A stretch of 64,000 nt of DNA from Streptomyces sp. NBC_01478 (lineage in GTDB: Bacteria > Actinomycetota > Actinomycetes > Streptomycetales > Streptomycetaceae), in assembly GCF_036227225.1 (NCBI RefSeq), contig NZ_CP109444.1, forward strand, positions 4,135,501 through 4,199,500, given 5' to 3'. The position numbers and the translations under genes are program-made. Shown in pieces: positions 8,424 to 18,814 of this stretch. The notes below the pieces were generated by a model. The model was not told where the DNA came from and ran no database searches. It saw only the letters and a list, made by a program, of their open reading frames with translations. How positions within the stretch are numbered: the first letter of the stretch is position 1; each line of letters opens with the position of its first letter.

Positions 8424-9665
8424 TCAGTCCACCAAGTCCCGCACCACCGCATCCGCCAGCAACCGCCCCCGCAGCGTGAGCACGGCGCTCCCCTCCTCGT
8501 ACGGCCCCGCCTCCAGCAGCCCCTCTCCCAGCGCCCTGCGCGAAGCCGCGAGCCCCTCCGGCCGGAGCAGGTCCAGCGGCACCCCCTCCCGCAGCCGCAG
8601 CTCCAGCAGGATCCGCTCCACCCGGCGGTCCTCCTCCGAGAGGATCTCCCGACCGGCGCCCGGGGAGCGGCCGGAGGCGAGTGCCGCCGCGTACGCGCCC
8701 GGGTGCTTCACGTTCCACCAGCGGACGCCGCCGACGTGCGAGTGCGCTCCGGGGCCCGCGCCCCACCAGTCGGCGCCGCGCCAGTACAGCTCGTTGTGGA
8801 GACAACGGCCGGATTCCGACGTCGCCCAGTTCGAGACCTCGTACCAGTCGAAGCCCGCCGCCGACATCACCTCGTCCGCGATGAGGTACCGGTCGGCGTG
8901 CACGTCGTCGTCCGTCATCGGGACCTCGCCGCGGCGGATGCGGCGGGCGAGCTGGGTGCCCTCCTCGACGATCAGGGCGTACGCGCTGATGTGGTCGGGG
9001 CCCGCGCCGAGGGCGGAGTCGAGGGACGCGCGCCAGTCGTCGTCGGTCTCGCCCGGGGTGCCGTAGATCAGGTCGAGGTTGACGTGGTCGAAGCCGGCCG
9101 CGCGGGCCTCCGCGACGCACGCCTCGGGGCGGCCGGGGGTGTGGGTGCGGTCCAGCACCTTCAGTACGTGCTGTTTCGCGCTCTGCATGCCGAAGGAGAC
9201 GCGGTTGAAGCCGCCGTCGCGGAGGGCCGCGAGGTAGGCGGGGTCGACCGACTCCGGGTTGGCCTCCGTGGTGATCTCCGCGTCCGGGGCGAGGCCGAAC
9301 TCGTCCCTGATCGCGCCCAGCATCCGTACGAGATCGCCCGCCGCCAGCAGCGTGGGGGTACCGCCGCCGACGAAGACCGTGCGGACCGGGCGCGGGTCGT
9401 CGCCGAGGACCTTGCGGGCCAGGCGGACCTCGTCGATCAGGGTGTCCGCGTAGTTGTCGCGGGAGGCCAGCACTCCGCCCGTGCCGCGCAGCTCGGTCGC
9501 CGTGTAGGTGTTGAAGTCGCAGTAGCCGCAGCGGGTCGCGCAGTACGGGACGTGCAGATAGAACCCGAGGGGGCGGTCGGCCGATCCGGCGAGCGCCTGT
9601 GCGGGCAGGGCGCCGTCGTCGGGGACGGGATCGCCGTCGGGGAGTGCGGAAGGCATGCCTTCCAT
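8424..9665 (-). CDS. hemW: Radical SAM protein HemW (heme chaperone, HemN-like)
   Basis: About 413 residues. The [4Fe-4S]/SAM motif CxxxCxxC is visible as YCATRCGYCDFNTYT, followed by VFVGGGTPTLL and the glycine and SAM-contacting motifs ITTEANPESVD and VSFGMQS. HemN-like proteins lacking the HemN N-terminal extension belong to HemW, which transfers heme to respiratory proteins, rather than being coproporphyrinogen dehydrogenases. The start is uncertain between 9665 and 9656 (MPSALPDGD). It lies next to the hrcA/dnaJ and lepA blocks, as in other Streptomyces. Confidence 0.92.
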   Translation of the reverse strand: MEGMPSALPDGDPVPDDGALPAQALAGSADRPLGFYLHVPYCATRCGYCDFNTYTATELRGTGGVLASRDNYADTLIDEVRLARKVLGDDPRPVRTVFVGGGTPTLLAAGDLVRMLGAIRDEFGLAPDAEITTEANPESVDPAYLAALRDGGFNRVSFGMQSAKQHVLKVLDRTHTPGRPEACVAEARAAGFDHVNLDLIYGTPGETDDDWRASLDSALGAGPDHISAYALIVEEGTQLARRIRRGEVPMTDDDVHADRYLIADEVMSAAGFDWYEVSNWATSESGRCLHNELYWRGADWWGAGPGAHSHVGGVRWWNVKHPGAYAAALASGRSPGAGREILSEEDRRVERILLELRLREGVPLDLLRPEGLAASRRALGEGLLEAGPYEEGSAVLTLRGRLLADAVVRDLVD

Positions 9666-9684
9666 TGTCCAGCACCGGGGCGGA

Positions 9685-11577
9685 CTACTCGGCCTGGAGC
9701 ACCAGCAGCGCCATGTCGTCCTCCGGAGGACGGCCGCCGAACTCGTGCACCAGCCGTTTGATCCGCTCCGCGATCAGCTCGGCGCTCAGCCCCGCGCACC
9801 CGGCGAGCGCGGTCGCGAGCCCGTCGCCGTCGTCCAACTGGACGGAGCCGGAGCGCCGCTCGGTCACCCCGTCCGTGACGCACAACAGGCTGTCGCCGGG
9901 CCGCAGTTCGAAGGTCTCGCTGGTGTAGGTGGCGTCCTCGATGACGCCGAGGAGGGTCTGCGGGCGGGCCACCGTACCGACGCTGCCGTCCGGGCCGAGG
10001 AGCAGCGGCAGCGGGTGTCCGGCGGAGGCGAGGGTGCAGCGGACGCCGCCGTCGAAGGGGACCAGCTCGCCGTAGAGGAGGGAGAGGAAGCGGGGGCCGT
10101 CGCCGACCGGGCCCGGCCGCCCGCCCGCGGCGACCAGGGCGTGGGCCGCCGCGTCGGCGGCCTCGGTGGCGTCGTCGAGGAGGAGCTGGTTGAGGCGGTC
10201 GAGGACGTCGGCGACGCGGTAGCCCTCGCGGGCGAGGAGCCGGAGCCAGGGGCGGGCCAGTCCGATGACTACGGCGGCCTCGGGGCCCTTGCCCTGGACG
10301 TCGCCGAGGGCGAAGCACCAGCGGCCGTCGCCGGCCGGGAACAGGTCGTAGAAGTCGCCGCTGGGGCCGCCCTTGTCGCAGGGTTCGTAGACGAGGGCGC
10401 TGTGCACGCCGGGGATCTCGGCGACCGCGCCGGGCAGCAGGCCGCGCTGGAGGACGCGGCTGATGGTGGCCTGGCGGGCGTACTGGCGGGCCGCGCCGAT
10501 GGCGAGCGCGACCCGGCGGCTGAGATCCTCGATCAGGCCGGTGACCTCGTCGGGGAACCGGGGCAGCCCGGACCGTCCGATGACCAGCGTGCCCAGCGGC
10601 CGGCCGCCCGCGATCAGCCGGTACGACAGTGCCGCGCCGTACGTGCCGTGCGGGCCGAGGGCGTCGGCGGGCCAGGGGTAGGACACGGGCCGCAGCGAGT
10701 CCGGCGGGCGGGGCGGGTCCTTCTCCAGGGCCTCGCGCAGCTCCTCGATGCGGTTCTCGCTGCCGTGCCAGACGCGGGCGAGGCGCGGCCCGGCTCCGGC
10801 GCCCGCGTCCTCGCTCCAGCCGCCCCGGCCCAGCGCCTCGTCCTCCAGCCATACGGCGCACCAGTCGGCCAGTCTCGGCACGATCAGTTGTCCGGCGAGC
10901 GCGGCGACGAGGTCCTCGTCGAGCTGTCCGGCGAGCAGGTCGGAGGCCTCGGCGAGGAAGGAGAGGGCGCCGTGGCCCAGCCAGTCCCGGTCGTGTTCGG
11001 CGCGCTGGGGTTCGGGTGCGAGGATCTCGGCGACGCGCAGGCCGCGTTCCACGGCGTACGTCTCCAACTCCTCGACGGCCGGGGCGCCTTCGGCGGGCAG
11101 CCGGGCCCAGACGGTCTTGGTGCCGGTGCGGTAGGTGACGCCCCAGGCCTCGGCGAGGGTGGAGACGAGTCGCAGGCCGCGGCCGAACTCCGGTGTCTCG
11201 TGGGCCGGTTCGGCGTTGTTGTCGCGCGGGGCGCGGGAGGGGTGGTGGTCGGCGACCTCGACGACGATCGAGTCCGCCTCCTCCAGCCGGCACACCAGCT
11301 CGACGTCCGTGCCCGCGTGCACGACGGCGTTGGTGACGAGTTCGCTGACGACGACCATCGCGTCGTCGGCGAGCCGGTCGGTGAGGAACTCGGTGCCGGG
11401 CAGGCCGAGTTCGGCCCACTCGCGGAGCGCGGCCCGCACCAGGCCGCGGGCTGAACCGGGCGCCAGGGAGCTTCCGGACAGCGTGGCGCGCACTGTCGTA
11501 CGCCGGTCCGCGCCGTGGTGCGCGGGCGCGTCGGGAGCACGTGAAGTTGTCTCCCGTTGCGTCGGTATGGCCCCCAT
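9685..11577 (-). CDS. SpoIIE/PP2C phosphatase with RsbW-like ATPase and GAF regions
   Basis: A 630-residue multidomain signalling protein. Residues about 30-150 form an anti-sigma-like HATPase ([14 protein letters not shown], then [18 protein letters not shown]). The middle part resembles a GAF domain ([15 protein letters not shown] region). Residues about 390-625 are a SpoIIE/PP2C phosphatase with Mg-binding Asp in [12 protein letters not shown] and [12 protein letters not shown]. Such proteins dephosphorylate anti-anti-sigma factors in partner-switching cascades. A GGGAG sequence precedes the ATG. It is divergent, 102 bp apart, from the giant histidine kinase, so the two may share inputs. 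Confidence 0.9.
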   Translation of the reverse strand: MGAIPTQRETTSRAPDAPAHHGADRRTTVRATLSGSSLAPGSARGLVRAALREWAELGLPGTEFLTDRLADDAMVVVSELVTNAVVHAGTDVELVCRLEEADSIVVEVADHHPSRAPRDNNAEPAHETPEFGRGLRLVSTLAEAWGVTYRTGTKTVWARLPAEGAPAVEELETYAVERGLRVAEILAPEPQRAEHDRDWLGHGALSFLAEASDLLAGQLDEDLVAALAGQLIVPRLADWCAVWLEDEALGRGGWSEDAGAGAGPRLARVWHGSENRIEELREALEKDPPRPPDSLRPVSYPWPADALGPHGTYGAALSYRLIAGGRPLGTLVIGRSGLPRFPDEVTGLIEDLSRRVALAIGAARQYARQATISRVLQRGLLPGAVAEIPGVHSALVYEPCDKGGPSGDFYDLFPAGDGRWCFALGDVQGKGPEAAVVIGLARPWLRLLAREGYRVADVLDRLNQLLLDDATEAADAAAHALVAAGGRPGPVGDGPRFLSLLYGELVPFDGGVRCTLASAGHPLPLLLGPDGSVGTVARPQTLLGVIEDATYTSETFELRPGDSLLCVTDGVTERRSGSVQLDDGDGLATALAGCAGLSAELIAERIKRLVHEFGGRPPEDDMALLVLQAE

Positions 11578-11679
11578 GCACAGCTCCCCGGGCAGATCGG
11601 ACGAATACGCCTCGGTCGATGCGGACAGAGTGACAGACTGACCGCGGCCATAAGCGCCGAGTCACCGAAGTGGGCCACC

Positions 11680-14600
11680 ATGAGTGAGAACAGTGCTACG
11701 CGTGTGCTCGAAGACGGACACAAAGAGGACTGGATTCGACCATCGGATCTCCGTCCGCTGCTCGCCGTGATGACGGCCGCCCGGGACGGCGACTTCACGA
11801 AGGCTCCGGAGACGGGCCACGGAATGGTGGCCGAACTGACCGCCGCCTTCAACCAGATCGTAGACCGCAGCGCCCACTTCAACTCCGAGACACAGCGCGT
11901 CAAACGGGAACTGATCCGCCACGGCCGCCTCGACGAACGCCTCTCGGCCAGCCCCGGCCAGGGCGGCTGGACCTCCCGCGTCAACGATGTCAACCAGCTC
12001 CTCGACGCCCTGGTGGCCCCGGCCGCCAACGCGACCCGGGTCCTGGACGCGGTCGCGGGCGGCGATCTGACCCAGCGGGTCGATCTGCACGACGGCAGCC
12101 GCCAGTTGAGGGGCGATCTACGGCACCTGGGCCGGGCCGTGAACAAGATGGTGGACCAGCTCTCCCTGTTCACCGGCGAGGTGACCCGGGTGGCCCGCGA
12201 GGTCGGCACCGAGGGCAGGCTCGGCGGCCGGGCCAAGGTGACGCGGCTGTCGGGCAGTTGGCGGGACGTGACCGAGGCGGTCAACACGATGGCGTCCCGG
12301 CTGACCGCGCAGGTCCGGGACATCGCGCTCGTCACGACGGCGGTGGCGCGGGGCGACCTGACGCGCACGGTCACCGTCGAGGCGACCGGTGAGCTGCTCG
12401 AACTGAAGCTCACCGTGAACACGATGGTCGACCAGCTCTCCGCGTTCGCCGACGAGGTGACGCGCGTCGCCCGTGAGGTGGGCACCGAGGGCCAGTTGGG
12501 CGGGCGGGCGCAGGTGCGGGGCGTGTCCGGGGTCTGGAAGGACCTCACCGACAACGTCAACTTCATGGCGTCGAACCTGACGTCGCAGGTGCGGAACATC
12601 GCCCAGGTGACGACGGCCGTCGCGAACGGCGACCTGTCGCAGAAGATCACGGTCGACGCCCAGGGCGAGATCCTCGAACTGAAGTCGACCATCAACACGA
12701 TGGTGGACCAGCTCTCCGCCTTCGCCGACGAGGTCACGCGCGTCGCCCGCGAGGTCGGCACCGAGGGCAACCTCGGCGGCCGCGCCCAGGTGCGAGGCGT
12801 CTCCGGGGTCTGGAAGGACCTCACCGACAACGTCAACTTCATGGCCGACAACCTGACTTCACAGGTCAGGAACATCGCGCTGGTGTCGACGGCCGTGGCC
12901 CAGGGCGACCTCGGCAAGAAGATCACGGTGGAGGCGAAGGGCGAGATCCTGGAGCTGAAGTCCACGATCAACACGATGGTCGACCAGCTCTCCGCCTTCG
13001 CGGACGAGGTGACGCGCGTGGCGCGCGAGGTCGGCACGGAGGGCAACCTCGGCGGGCAGGCGCAGGTGCGGGGCGTCAGCGGAGTCTGGAAGGACCTGAC
13101 GGACAACGTCAACTTCATGGCCCTGAACCTGACTTCGCAGGTGCGGAACATCGCCCAGGTGACGACGGCCGTCGCGAACGGCGACCTGTCGAAGAAGATC
13201 ACCGTCGACGCGCGCGGCGAGATCCTCGAACTGAAGGACACCGTCAACACGATGGTGGAACAACTGCGCGCCTTCGCCGACGAGGTGACCCGGGTGGCCC
13301 GCGAGGTCGGCACCGACGGCCGACTGGGCGGCCGGGCCCAGGTGTTGGGCGTCTCCGGTGTCTGGGCCGACCTGACCGACAACGTCAACTACATGGCCGA
13401 CAACCTGACTTCACAGGTGCGGAACATCGCGCAGGTCGCCACGGCCGTGGCGCAGGGCGACCTGTCGAAGAAGATCGACGTGGACGCGCGCGGCGAGATC
13501 CTGGAGCTGAAGACCACCATCAACACCATGGTCGACACCCTCTCCTCCTTCTCCTCCGAGGTCACGCGTGTCGCCCGCGAGGTCGGCTCCGAGGGCCAAC
13601 TCGGCGGCCAGGCACGGGTGGAGGGCGTCTACGGCACCTGGAAGCGCCTGACGACCAACGTGAACGAACTCGCGCTGAACCTCACCACGCAGGTCCGCGC
13701 GATCGCCGAGGTGGCCTCGGCGGTGGCGCAGGGCGACATGTCCCGCTCGATCACGGTGGAGACCCAGGGCGAGGTCACCGAGCTGAAGGACAACATCAAC
13801 CTGATGGTGGCCAACCTCCGCGAGACGACCCGCGCGAAGGACTGGCTGGAGTCCAACCTGGCCCGCCTCGCGGCCCTGATGCAGGGGCACCGGGACCTGA
13901 TGGAGGTCGCCGACCTGATCCTGCGCGAGCTGACCCCGCTGGTGAACGCGCAGTACGGGGCGTTCTTCCTGGCCGATCCGGACGAGGACAGCCTGCGAAC
14001 GGCCATCCCGGCCAAGGGACTTGCCTTCATCGCCGGGTACGGGTCGGCGCAGGGGGCGACCGTGGACACGGGCGGGATGCCGGTGCACGGTCTTGTGCGA
14101 CAGGCGGCGCGGGAGAAGAAGCGGATCCTGGTGGAGGAGGCCCCGCCGGACTACATCAAGATCAACAGCGGCCTGGGGGAAGCGGCCCCGGCGAGCGTGG
14201 TCATCATCCCGATCATCTTCGAGGACAAGCTCCTCGGCGTGATCGAACTGGCCTCGTTCTCCCGCTTCTCCGACGTCCACCTCGCGTTCTTCGACCAGTT
14301 CGTGAACACCATCGGCGTCGCGATCAACACCATCATCGCCAACTCCCGCACCGAGTCCCTGCTCGGCGAGTCCCAGCGGCTGGCCATGCAGTTGCAGGAA
14401 CGCTCGGACGAACTCCAGAAGCAGCAGGCCGAGTTGCAGCGCTCGAACGCCGAACTGGAGGAGAAGGCGGCCCTGTTGGCGACCAGCTCCCAGTACAAGT
14501 CGGAGTTCCTGGCGAACATGAGCCACGAGCTGCGCACCCCGCTGAACTCGCTGCTGATCCTGGCCCGCCTGCTCTCCGACAACCCTGACGGTCATCTCAC

Positions 14601-15948
14601 CGACCAGGAAGTGCAGTTCGCGACCACGATCCACCGCTCCGGCTCGGACCTGCTCCAGCTCATCAACGACATCCTCGACCTCTCGAAGATCGAGGCCGGC
14701 CGGATGGACGTACGCCCGAAGCGGCTCCCGCTCATCAAGCTCCTCGACTACGTCCACGCCACGTTCCGCCCGCTCACCCTGGACCGGGGGCTCTCCTTCG
14801 AGGTGTCGGTGGGCGAGGACGTGCCGCGCGAGATGTGGTCGGACGAGCAGCGGCTCCAGCAGATCCTGCGCAACCTGCTGTCCAACGCGATCAAGTTCAC
14901 CGCGAAGGGCCGGGTCGAACTCCGCGTCAACCGGGTCCAGGACCCCGAGCACCGCTACTCCGACAGCGACGCGGTCATCGTGTTCGCCGTCTCCGACACC
15001 GGGATCGGGATCGCCGCCGAGAAACTCCCGGTGATCTTCGAGGCGTTCCAGCAGGCCGACGGCACGACCAACCGCAAGTACGGCGGTACGGGGCTGGGGT
15101 TGTCGATCAGCCGGGAGATCGCCGGGCTGCTCGGCGGCCGTATCGTCGCGGAGAGCGAGCCCGGGAGCGGTTCGACGTTCACGCTGTACGTTCCTGTCGC
15201 CAGTCCCGGGCATGCGGCGACCGGGCAGACCTCGCAGGCCGGGCAGACCTCGCAAGCCGCGCAGTCCTCGCAGACCTTGGAGGCCGGGCAGGCCGGGCAG
15301 ACTTCGCAGGTCTCGCAGCTCTCGCGGACCTCGGAGCTCTCGCAGGCCTCCGAGGGGCGGGAACTTCCGTCGTTCTCCGAGGAGTTGTCCTCCGAGCCGT
15401 TCACCGGGCACGAGGTGGACGACTCGTGGCCCACACCCACCAAGCTGGAGGCGTGGAAGGTCGGGCGGGCGGGTCACGTGCTGCCGGGGCGGCGGGTGTT
15501 GATCGTGGACGACGACATCCGCAACGTCTTCGCGCTCACCCATGTGCTGGGCCGGGTCGGCATGCCGGTGCTCTACGCGGAGAACGGCCGCGAGGGCATC
15601 GAGACCCTGGAGCGCAATCCCGACGTCGAACTGGTGCTGATGGACATCATGATGCCGGAGATGGACGGGTACGAGACCATCGCCGCCATCCGCCGCGCCC
15701 CGCGCTGGACCGGGCTGCCCATCGTCGCGCTCACCGCCAAGGCGATGCCGGGCGACCGGGAGAAGTCCATCGCGCGGGGCGCCAACGACTACGTACCGAA
15801 GCCGGTGGATGTCGACCAGTTGCTGACCGTGGTCTGCGGCCTGCTGGATCCCGAGGGGGAGGACATCGCGGGGGCGGACGGCAAGGACATCGCCGGACCG
15901 GATGCGGGTACACCAGGAGAGACGGCGGCACCGCCGACGACTGAGTGA
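11680..15948 (+). CDS. Soluble poly-HAMP hybrid histidine kinase
   Basis: A 1422-residue kinase with no transmembrane segment. Residues about 90-715 hold seven HAMP-containing units, each with a (A/V)xGDL step at residues 128, 225, 317, 409, 501, 593 and 685. A GAF domain (about 725-880), a coiled coil, HisKA with phospho-His949 in [10 protein letters not shown], HATPase from about 1050, a Gln/Ser/Thr-rich linker (about 1182-1240) and a C-terminal receiver with Asp1322 in [11 protein letters not shown] follow. The architecture parallels fungal group III (Nik1-type) osmosensing kinases, where the HAMP array is the sensor. The ATG at 11680 starts MSENSATRV; a 41-residue upstream extension is not supported. 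A stand-alone response regulator follows 12 bp downstream. Confidence 0.95.
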   Translation: MSENSATRVLEDGHKEDWIRPSDLRPLLAVMTAARDGDFTKAPETGHGMVAELTAAFNQIVDRSAHFNSETQRVKRELIRHGRLDERLSASPGQGGWTSRVNDVNQLLDALVAPAANATRVLDAVAGGDLTQRVDLHDGSRQLRGDLRHLGRAVNKMVDQLSLFTGEVTRVAREVGTEGRLGGRAKVTRLSGSWRDVTEAVNTMASRLTAQVRDIALVTTAVARGDLTRTVTVEATGELLELKLTVNTMVDQLSAFADEVTRVAREVGTEGQLGGRAQVRGVSGVWKDLTDNVNFMASNLTSQVRNIAQVTTAVANGDLSQKITVDAQGEILELKSTINTMVDQLSAFADEVTRVAREVGTEGNLGGRAQVRGVSGVWKDLTDNVNFMADNLTSQVRNIALVSTAVAQGDLGKKITVEAKGEILELKSTINTMVDQLSAFADEVTRVAREVGTEGNLGGQAQVRGVSGVWKDLTDNVNFMALNLTSQVRNIAQVTTAVANGDLSKKITVDARGEILELKDTVNTMVEQLRAFADEVTRVAREVGTDGRLGGRAQVLGVSGVWADLTDNVNYMADNLTSQVRNIAQVATAVAQGDLSKKIDVDARGEILELKTTINTMVDTLSSFSSEVTRVAREVGSEGQLGGQARVEGVYGTWKRLTTNVNELALNLTTQVRAIAEVASAVAQGDMSRSITVETQGEVTELKDNINLMVANLRETTRAKDWLESNLARLAALMQGHRDLMEVADLILRELTPLVNAQYGAFFLADPDEDSLRTAIPAKGLAFIAGYGSAQGATVDTGGMPVHGLVRQAAREKKRILVEEAPPDYIKINSGLGEAAPASVVIIPIIFEDKLLGVIELASFSRFSDVHLAFFDQFVNTIGVAINTIIANSRTESLLGESQRLAMQLQERSDELQKQQAELQRSNAELEEKAALLATSSQYKSEFLANMSHELRTPLNSLLILARLLSDNPDGHLTDQEVQFATTIHRSGSDLLQLINDILDLSKIEAGRMDVRPKRLPLIKLLDYVHATFRPLTLDRGLSFEVSVGEDVPREMWSDEQRLQQILRNLLSNAIKFTAKGRVELRVNRVQDPEHRYSDSDAVIVFAVSDTGIGIAAEKLPVIFEAFQQADGTTNRKYGGTGLGLSISREIAGLLGGRIVAESEPGSGSTFTLYVPVASPGHAATGQTSQAGQTSQAAQSSQTLEAGQAGQTSQVSQLSRTSELSQASEGRELPSFSEELSSEPFTGHEVDDSWPTPTKLEAWKVGRAGHVLPGRRVLIVDDDIRNVFALTHVLGRVGMPVLYAENGREGIETLERNPDVELVLMDIMMPEMDGYETIAAIRRAPRWTGLPIVALTAKAMPGDREKSIARGANDYVPKPVDVDQLLTVVCGLLDPEGEDIAGADGKDIAGPDAGTPGETAAPPTTE
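12352..13800 (+). repeat. 276-bp direct repeats encoding the HAMP array
   Basis: The GGCGACCTG/ATG step recurs at 12352, 12628, 12904, 13180, 13456 and 13732, exactly 276 bp (92 codons) apart; an older copy lies at 12061 with a 291-bp spacing. Each unit encodes one canonical and one divergent HAMP ([12 protein letters not shown] plus LTSQVRNIA). Similarity is high at DNA level between the central units. Confidence 0.9.
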
Positions 15949-15960
15949 GGCACAGTCATC

Positions 15961-16545
15961 ATGAGCGCTGAGGCAACGACCGACGAGCGCGCCAGCATCC
16001 TCCTGGTCGACGACATGGAGGACAACCTGATCGCGCTGGAAGCGGTCCTGGGGTCCCTCAACGAGCCACTGGTACGCGCTCGTTCGGGCGAGGAGGCGAT
16101 GAAGGCGCTGCTGCGGCAGCGCTTCGCGGTGGTCCTGCTCGACATTCGGATGCCGGGCATGGACGGTTTCGAGACCGCCGCCAACATCAAGCGGCTCGAC
16201 CAGACCAAGGACGTTCCGATCATCTTTCTGACCGGTACGGATTCGGACGCGGGGTACGCGTTCCGGGGCTATGCCACGGGTGCCGCCGACTACTTGACCA
16301 AGCCGTTCGATCCGTGGGTGCTGCGGGCGAAGGTCACCGTTTTCCTCGAACTGCACCGGAAGAACCAGTTGTTGGAGCGGATGCTGGCGCGTGAGCAGGG
16401 GCAGTTCGACGAACTGGCGTCGCGGCTCAAGGAGATCGAGGCGCGGGTGGCTGCGAGCACGGTCGCCGAGGTGCGGGAACTTCGGGATCAGGTGACGGAG
16501 ATGGGGCAACTGGTGAGAGACATGCGGCGGCGCTTGACCCGGTAG
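15961..16545 (+). CDS. Response regulator with receiver domain and coiled-coil tail
   Basis: A 194-residue protein. The receiver domain (residues about 12-130) has the acidic pair in LLVDDMEDN, phospho-acceptor Asp in VVLLDIRMPGMDGFE, Thr in FLTGTDSD and Lys in YLTKPFDP. The remaining 60 residues are predicted coiled coil (LERMLAREQGQFDELASRLK) with no DNA-binding domain. Twelve bases separate it from the poly-HAMP kinase, so it is very likely a phosphorelay partner of that kinase or of its receiver domain; the output is not evident. Confidence 0.92.
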   Translation: MSAEATTDERASILLVDDMEDNLIALEAVLGSLNEPLVRARSGEEAMKALLRQRFAVVLLDIRMPGMDGFETAANIKRLDQTKDVPIIFLTGTDSDAGYAFRGYATGAADYLTKPFDPWVLRAKVTVFLELHRKNQLLERMLAREQGQFDELASRLKEIEARVAASTVAEVRELRDQVTEMGQLVRDMRRRLTR

Positions 16546-16566
16546 GTGCGTTTTGCTCTGCGGGCC

Positions 16567-16602
16567 GGTGGGGGCTGGGCGCGCAGTTCCCCGCGCCCCT
16601 GA
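16567..16602 (+). repeat. Streptomyces intergenic repeat, single arm
   Basis: A 36-bp sequence beginning GGTGGGGGCTGG and ending GCGCCCCTGA. It differs at one position from the arm at 51566-51601 (opposite strand) in this window. It is placed between convergent genes and runs directly into a terminator stem. Confidence 0.8.
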
Positions 16603-16634
16603 CGGCCCGCGGCCCCTTCGGGCCGCGGGCCGTC
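16601..16634. terminator. Bidirectional terminator between response regulator and acyl-CoA ligase
   Basis: A perfect 15-bp inverted repeat with a CTTC loop (arms 16601-16615 and 16620-16634) between two converging genes. No U-run, but the stem is extremely stable. Confidence 0.85.
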
Positions 16635-16641
16635 AATGTGG

Positions 16642-18531
16642 TCACGCCTCGCGCGACCCCGCGTACATCTCGTCGATCAGGTGCTTGTACTCGCGTTCCA
16701 CCACCGGGCGCTTGAGCTTGAGGCTCGGGGTGATCTCGCCGTGTTCGATGTCGAGGTCGCGCGGGAGGAGGCGGAACTGCTTGATGGTCTGCCAGCGCTG
16801 GAGGCCCTCGTTGAGTTCCTTGACGTAGCCCTCGATCAGGGCGACCGTCGCGGGCGCGGCGACGACCTCGGCGTAGGACTTGCCCGCGAGGTCGTTGTCC
16901 TTCGCCCACTCCAGGATGGACGGTTCGTCGAGGGCGATGAGGGCGGTGCAGAAGTTCCGGTCGGCGCCGTGCACCAGGATGTTGGAGACGTACGGGCAGA
17001 CGGCCTTGAACTGGCCCTCGACCTCGGCGGGCGCGATGTACTTGCCGCCGGACGTCTTGATGAGGTCCTTCTTGCGGTCCGTGATGCGCAGGTAGCCGTC
17101 GGGGGACAGCTCGCCGATGTCGCCGGTGTGGAACCAGCCGTCCGTCTCCAGGACTTCGGCGGTCTTCTCGGGCAGCCCGTGGTAGCCCTCCATGATGCCG
17201 GGGCCGCGCAGCAGGATCTCGCCGTCGTCCGCGATGCGCACCTCCGTGCCGGGCAGCGGCTTGCCGACCGTGCCGGTGCGGTAGGCCTCGCCGGGGTTCA
17301 CGAAGGAGGCCGCGGAGGACTCGGTCAGGCCGTAGCCCTCCAGGATGTGGATGCCCGCGCCGGCGAAGAAGTAGCCGATGTCGGGCGCGAGCGCGGCCGA
17401 TCCGGAGACGCAGGCGCGCAGCCTGCCGCCGAAGGCCTCGCGGATCTTCGCGTAGACCAGCGCGTCGGCGACCTTGTGCTTGGCGGCGAGACCGAAGGGC
17501 GCGGTCGCCGTTCCGGTGCGGCGGAAGTTGTCCTGGGTGGCCTTGGCGTACTCGCGGGCGACCTCGGCGGCCCACTGGAAGATCTTGTACTTGGCGGCGC
17601 CGCCGGCCCGCGCCTTGGCCGCGACCCCGTTGTAGACCTTCTCGAAGATGCGCGGGACGGCCGCCATGTACGTCGGCTGTACGACCGGCAGATTCTCGAT
17701 GATCTTGTCGACCCGGCCGTCGACGGCGGTGACGTGCCCGACCTCGATCTGCCCGGAGGTCAGCACCTTGCCGAACACGTGCGCGAGCGGCAGCCACAGG
17801 TACTGCACGTCCTCGGGGCCGAGCAGCCCGGTCGCCGCGATCGCCTTCGCCATGTACGACCAGTTGTCCTGCGGCAGGCGGACACCCTTGGGGCGGCCGG
17901 TGGTGCCCGAGGTGTAGATGATCGTCGCGAGCTGGTCCTTGGTGATGGACCCGACCCGCTCCTTGATCAGGTCCGGGTTCTTCTCCAGGTACGCGGCACC
18001 GCGCTGCTCCAGCTCCGCGAGGGTGAGCACCCAGTCGCTCTCGCCATCGGCTCCGGTCTCCACGCCGGCCGGGTCGATGACCACGACGTGCGTCAGCTCG
18101 GGCAGTTCGGCACGCTTCTCGCGCGCCTTGGCGAGCTGCGCCGCGTCCTCCGCGATCAGGACCTTGCTGCCGGAGTCGGAGAGGATGAACGTCGACTCGT
18201 CGGCGTTGGTCTGCGGATACACCGTGGTCGTGGCCGCGCCGGCGCACAGGATGCCCAGGTCGGCGAGGATCCACTCGACACGGGTGGCGGAGGCGAGGGC
18301 GACGCGCTGTTCGGGCTCCACGCCCAGTTCGATCAGGCCGGCCGCGATGGCGTAGACCCGCTCGGCGGCCTGTGCCCAGGTCAGCGACTTCCACTCGTCG
18401 GGGCCCTCACCGGAGGCCGCCGGCACCGGGTAACGGTAGGCCTCGGCGTCCGGCGTGGCAGCCACGCGCTCCAGGAAGAGGCCCGCCACGGACGGCGGAC
18501 GGTTCTCGATCAGGGTCTGTGTGTCGCTCAC
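16642..18531 (-). CDS. Long-chain fatty-acid-CoA ligase / AMP-dependent synthetase
   Basis: A 629-residue ANL-superfamily enzyme that adenylates a fatty acid and transfers it to CoA. The P-loop is IIYTSGTTGRPKGV, the second motif HILEGYGLTESSA, the hinge/ATP motif DGWFHTGDIGELSPDGYLRI and the C-terminal lysine region ITDRKKDLIKTSGGKYIAPA. The C-terminus SLKLKRPVVEREYKHLIDEM fits the FAA1/FadD15 type. The start is ATG at 18531. The 280-bp upstream spacer carries a palindrome that may be a lipid-responsive operator. Confidence 0.93.
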   Translation of the reverse strand: MSDTQTLIENRPPSVAGLFLERVAATPDAEAYRYPVPAASGEGPDEWKSLTWAQAAERVYAIAAGLIELGVEPEQRVALASATRVEWILADLGILCAGAATTTVYPQTNADESTFILSDSGSKVLIAEDAAQLAKAREKRAELPELTHVVVIDPAGVETGADGESDWVLTLAELEQRGAAYLEKNPDLIKERVGSITKDQLATIIYTSGTTGRPKGVRLPQDNWSYMAKAIAATGLLGPEDVQYLWLPLAHVFGKVLTSGQIEVGHVTAVDGRVDKIIENLPVVQPTYMAAVPRIFEKVYNGVAAKARAGGAAKYKIFQWAAEVAREYAKATQDNFRRTGTATAPFGLAAKHKVADALVYAKIREAFGGRLRACVSGSAALAPDIGYFFAGAGIHILEGYGLTESSAASFVNPGEAYRTGTVGKPLPGTEVRIADDGEILLRGPGIMEGYHGLPEKTAEVLETDGWFHTGDIGELSPDGYLRITDRKKDLIKTSGGKYIAPAEVEGQFKAVCPYVSNILVHGADRNFCTALIALDEPSILEWAKDNDLAGKSYAEVVAAPATVALIEGYVKELNEGLQRWQTIKQFRLLPRDLDIEHGEITPSLKLKRPVVEREYKHLIDEMYAGSREA

Positions 18532-18623
18532 GACATCCTCCGGGGCCCGCGACAGTGCGGCTGCTGGCTCATTGCTGCGGCGGTTGGCTCATTGCGGTTG
18601 GTGGCTCATGCGGCTGTTGTTTA

Positions 18624-18633
18624 ACTCGCGAGT
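18624..18633. promoter_or_regulatory. Palindrome ACTCGCGAGT upstream of the acyl-CoA ligase
   Basis: A perfect 10-bp palindrome within the AT-richer segment TTTAACTCGCGAGTAACT, about 93 bp upstream of the ligase start. A TetR-type fatty-acid regulator site is plausible; no regulator is encoded nearby. Confidence 0.4.
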
Positions 18634-18739
18634 AACTATCGAGCAGTGATCAGAGTAAGCCGGGACCGGCCGGTGCGTAAGGGGCGGCGGACCGTCACTT
18701 CCTACAGAGCCATGACCACTTCGCACCGAGCCAACACCT

Positions 18740-18771
18740 GGGGCCCGCCGCGCGAAAGCACAACGGGCCCC
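18740..18771 (-). terminator. Probable terminator of lepA
   Basis: An 8-bp perfect inverted repeat, GGGGCCCG (18740-18747) and CGGGCCCC (18764-18771), about 43 bp downstream of the lepA stop. Confidence 0.55.
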
Positions 18772-18814
18772 GGGAATCCCTGGCTGTCGTCCGGAATTTC
18801 GGTGTATGGGGCCG

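Noticed and set aside
13411..16509. Minus-strand frame of about 1030 codons
   Set aside because: Mirror of the histidine kinase and response regulator; the repeat-like content reflects the HAMP repeats on the other strand.
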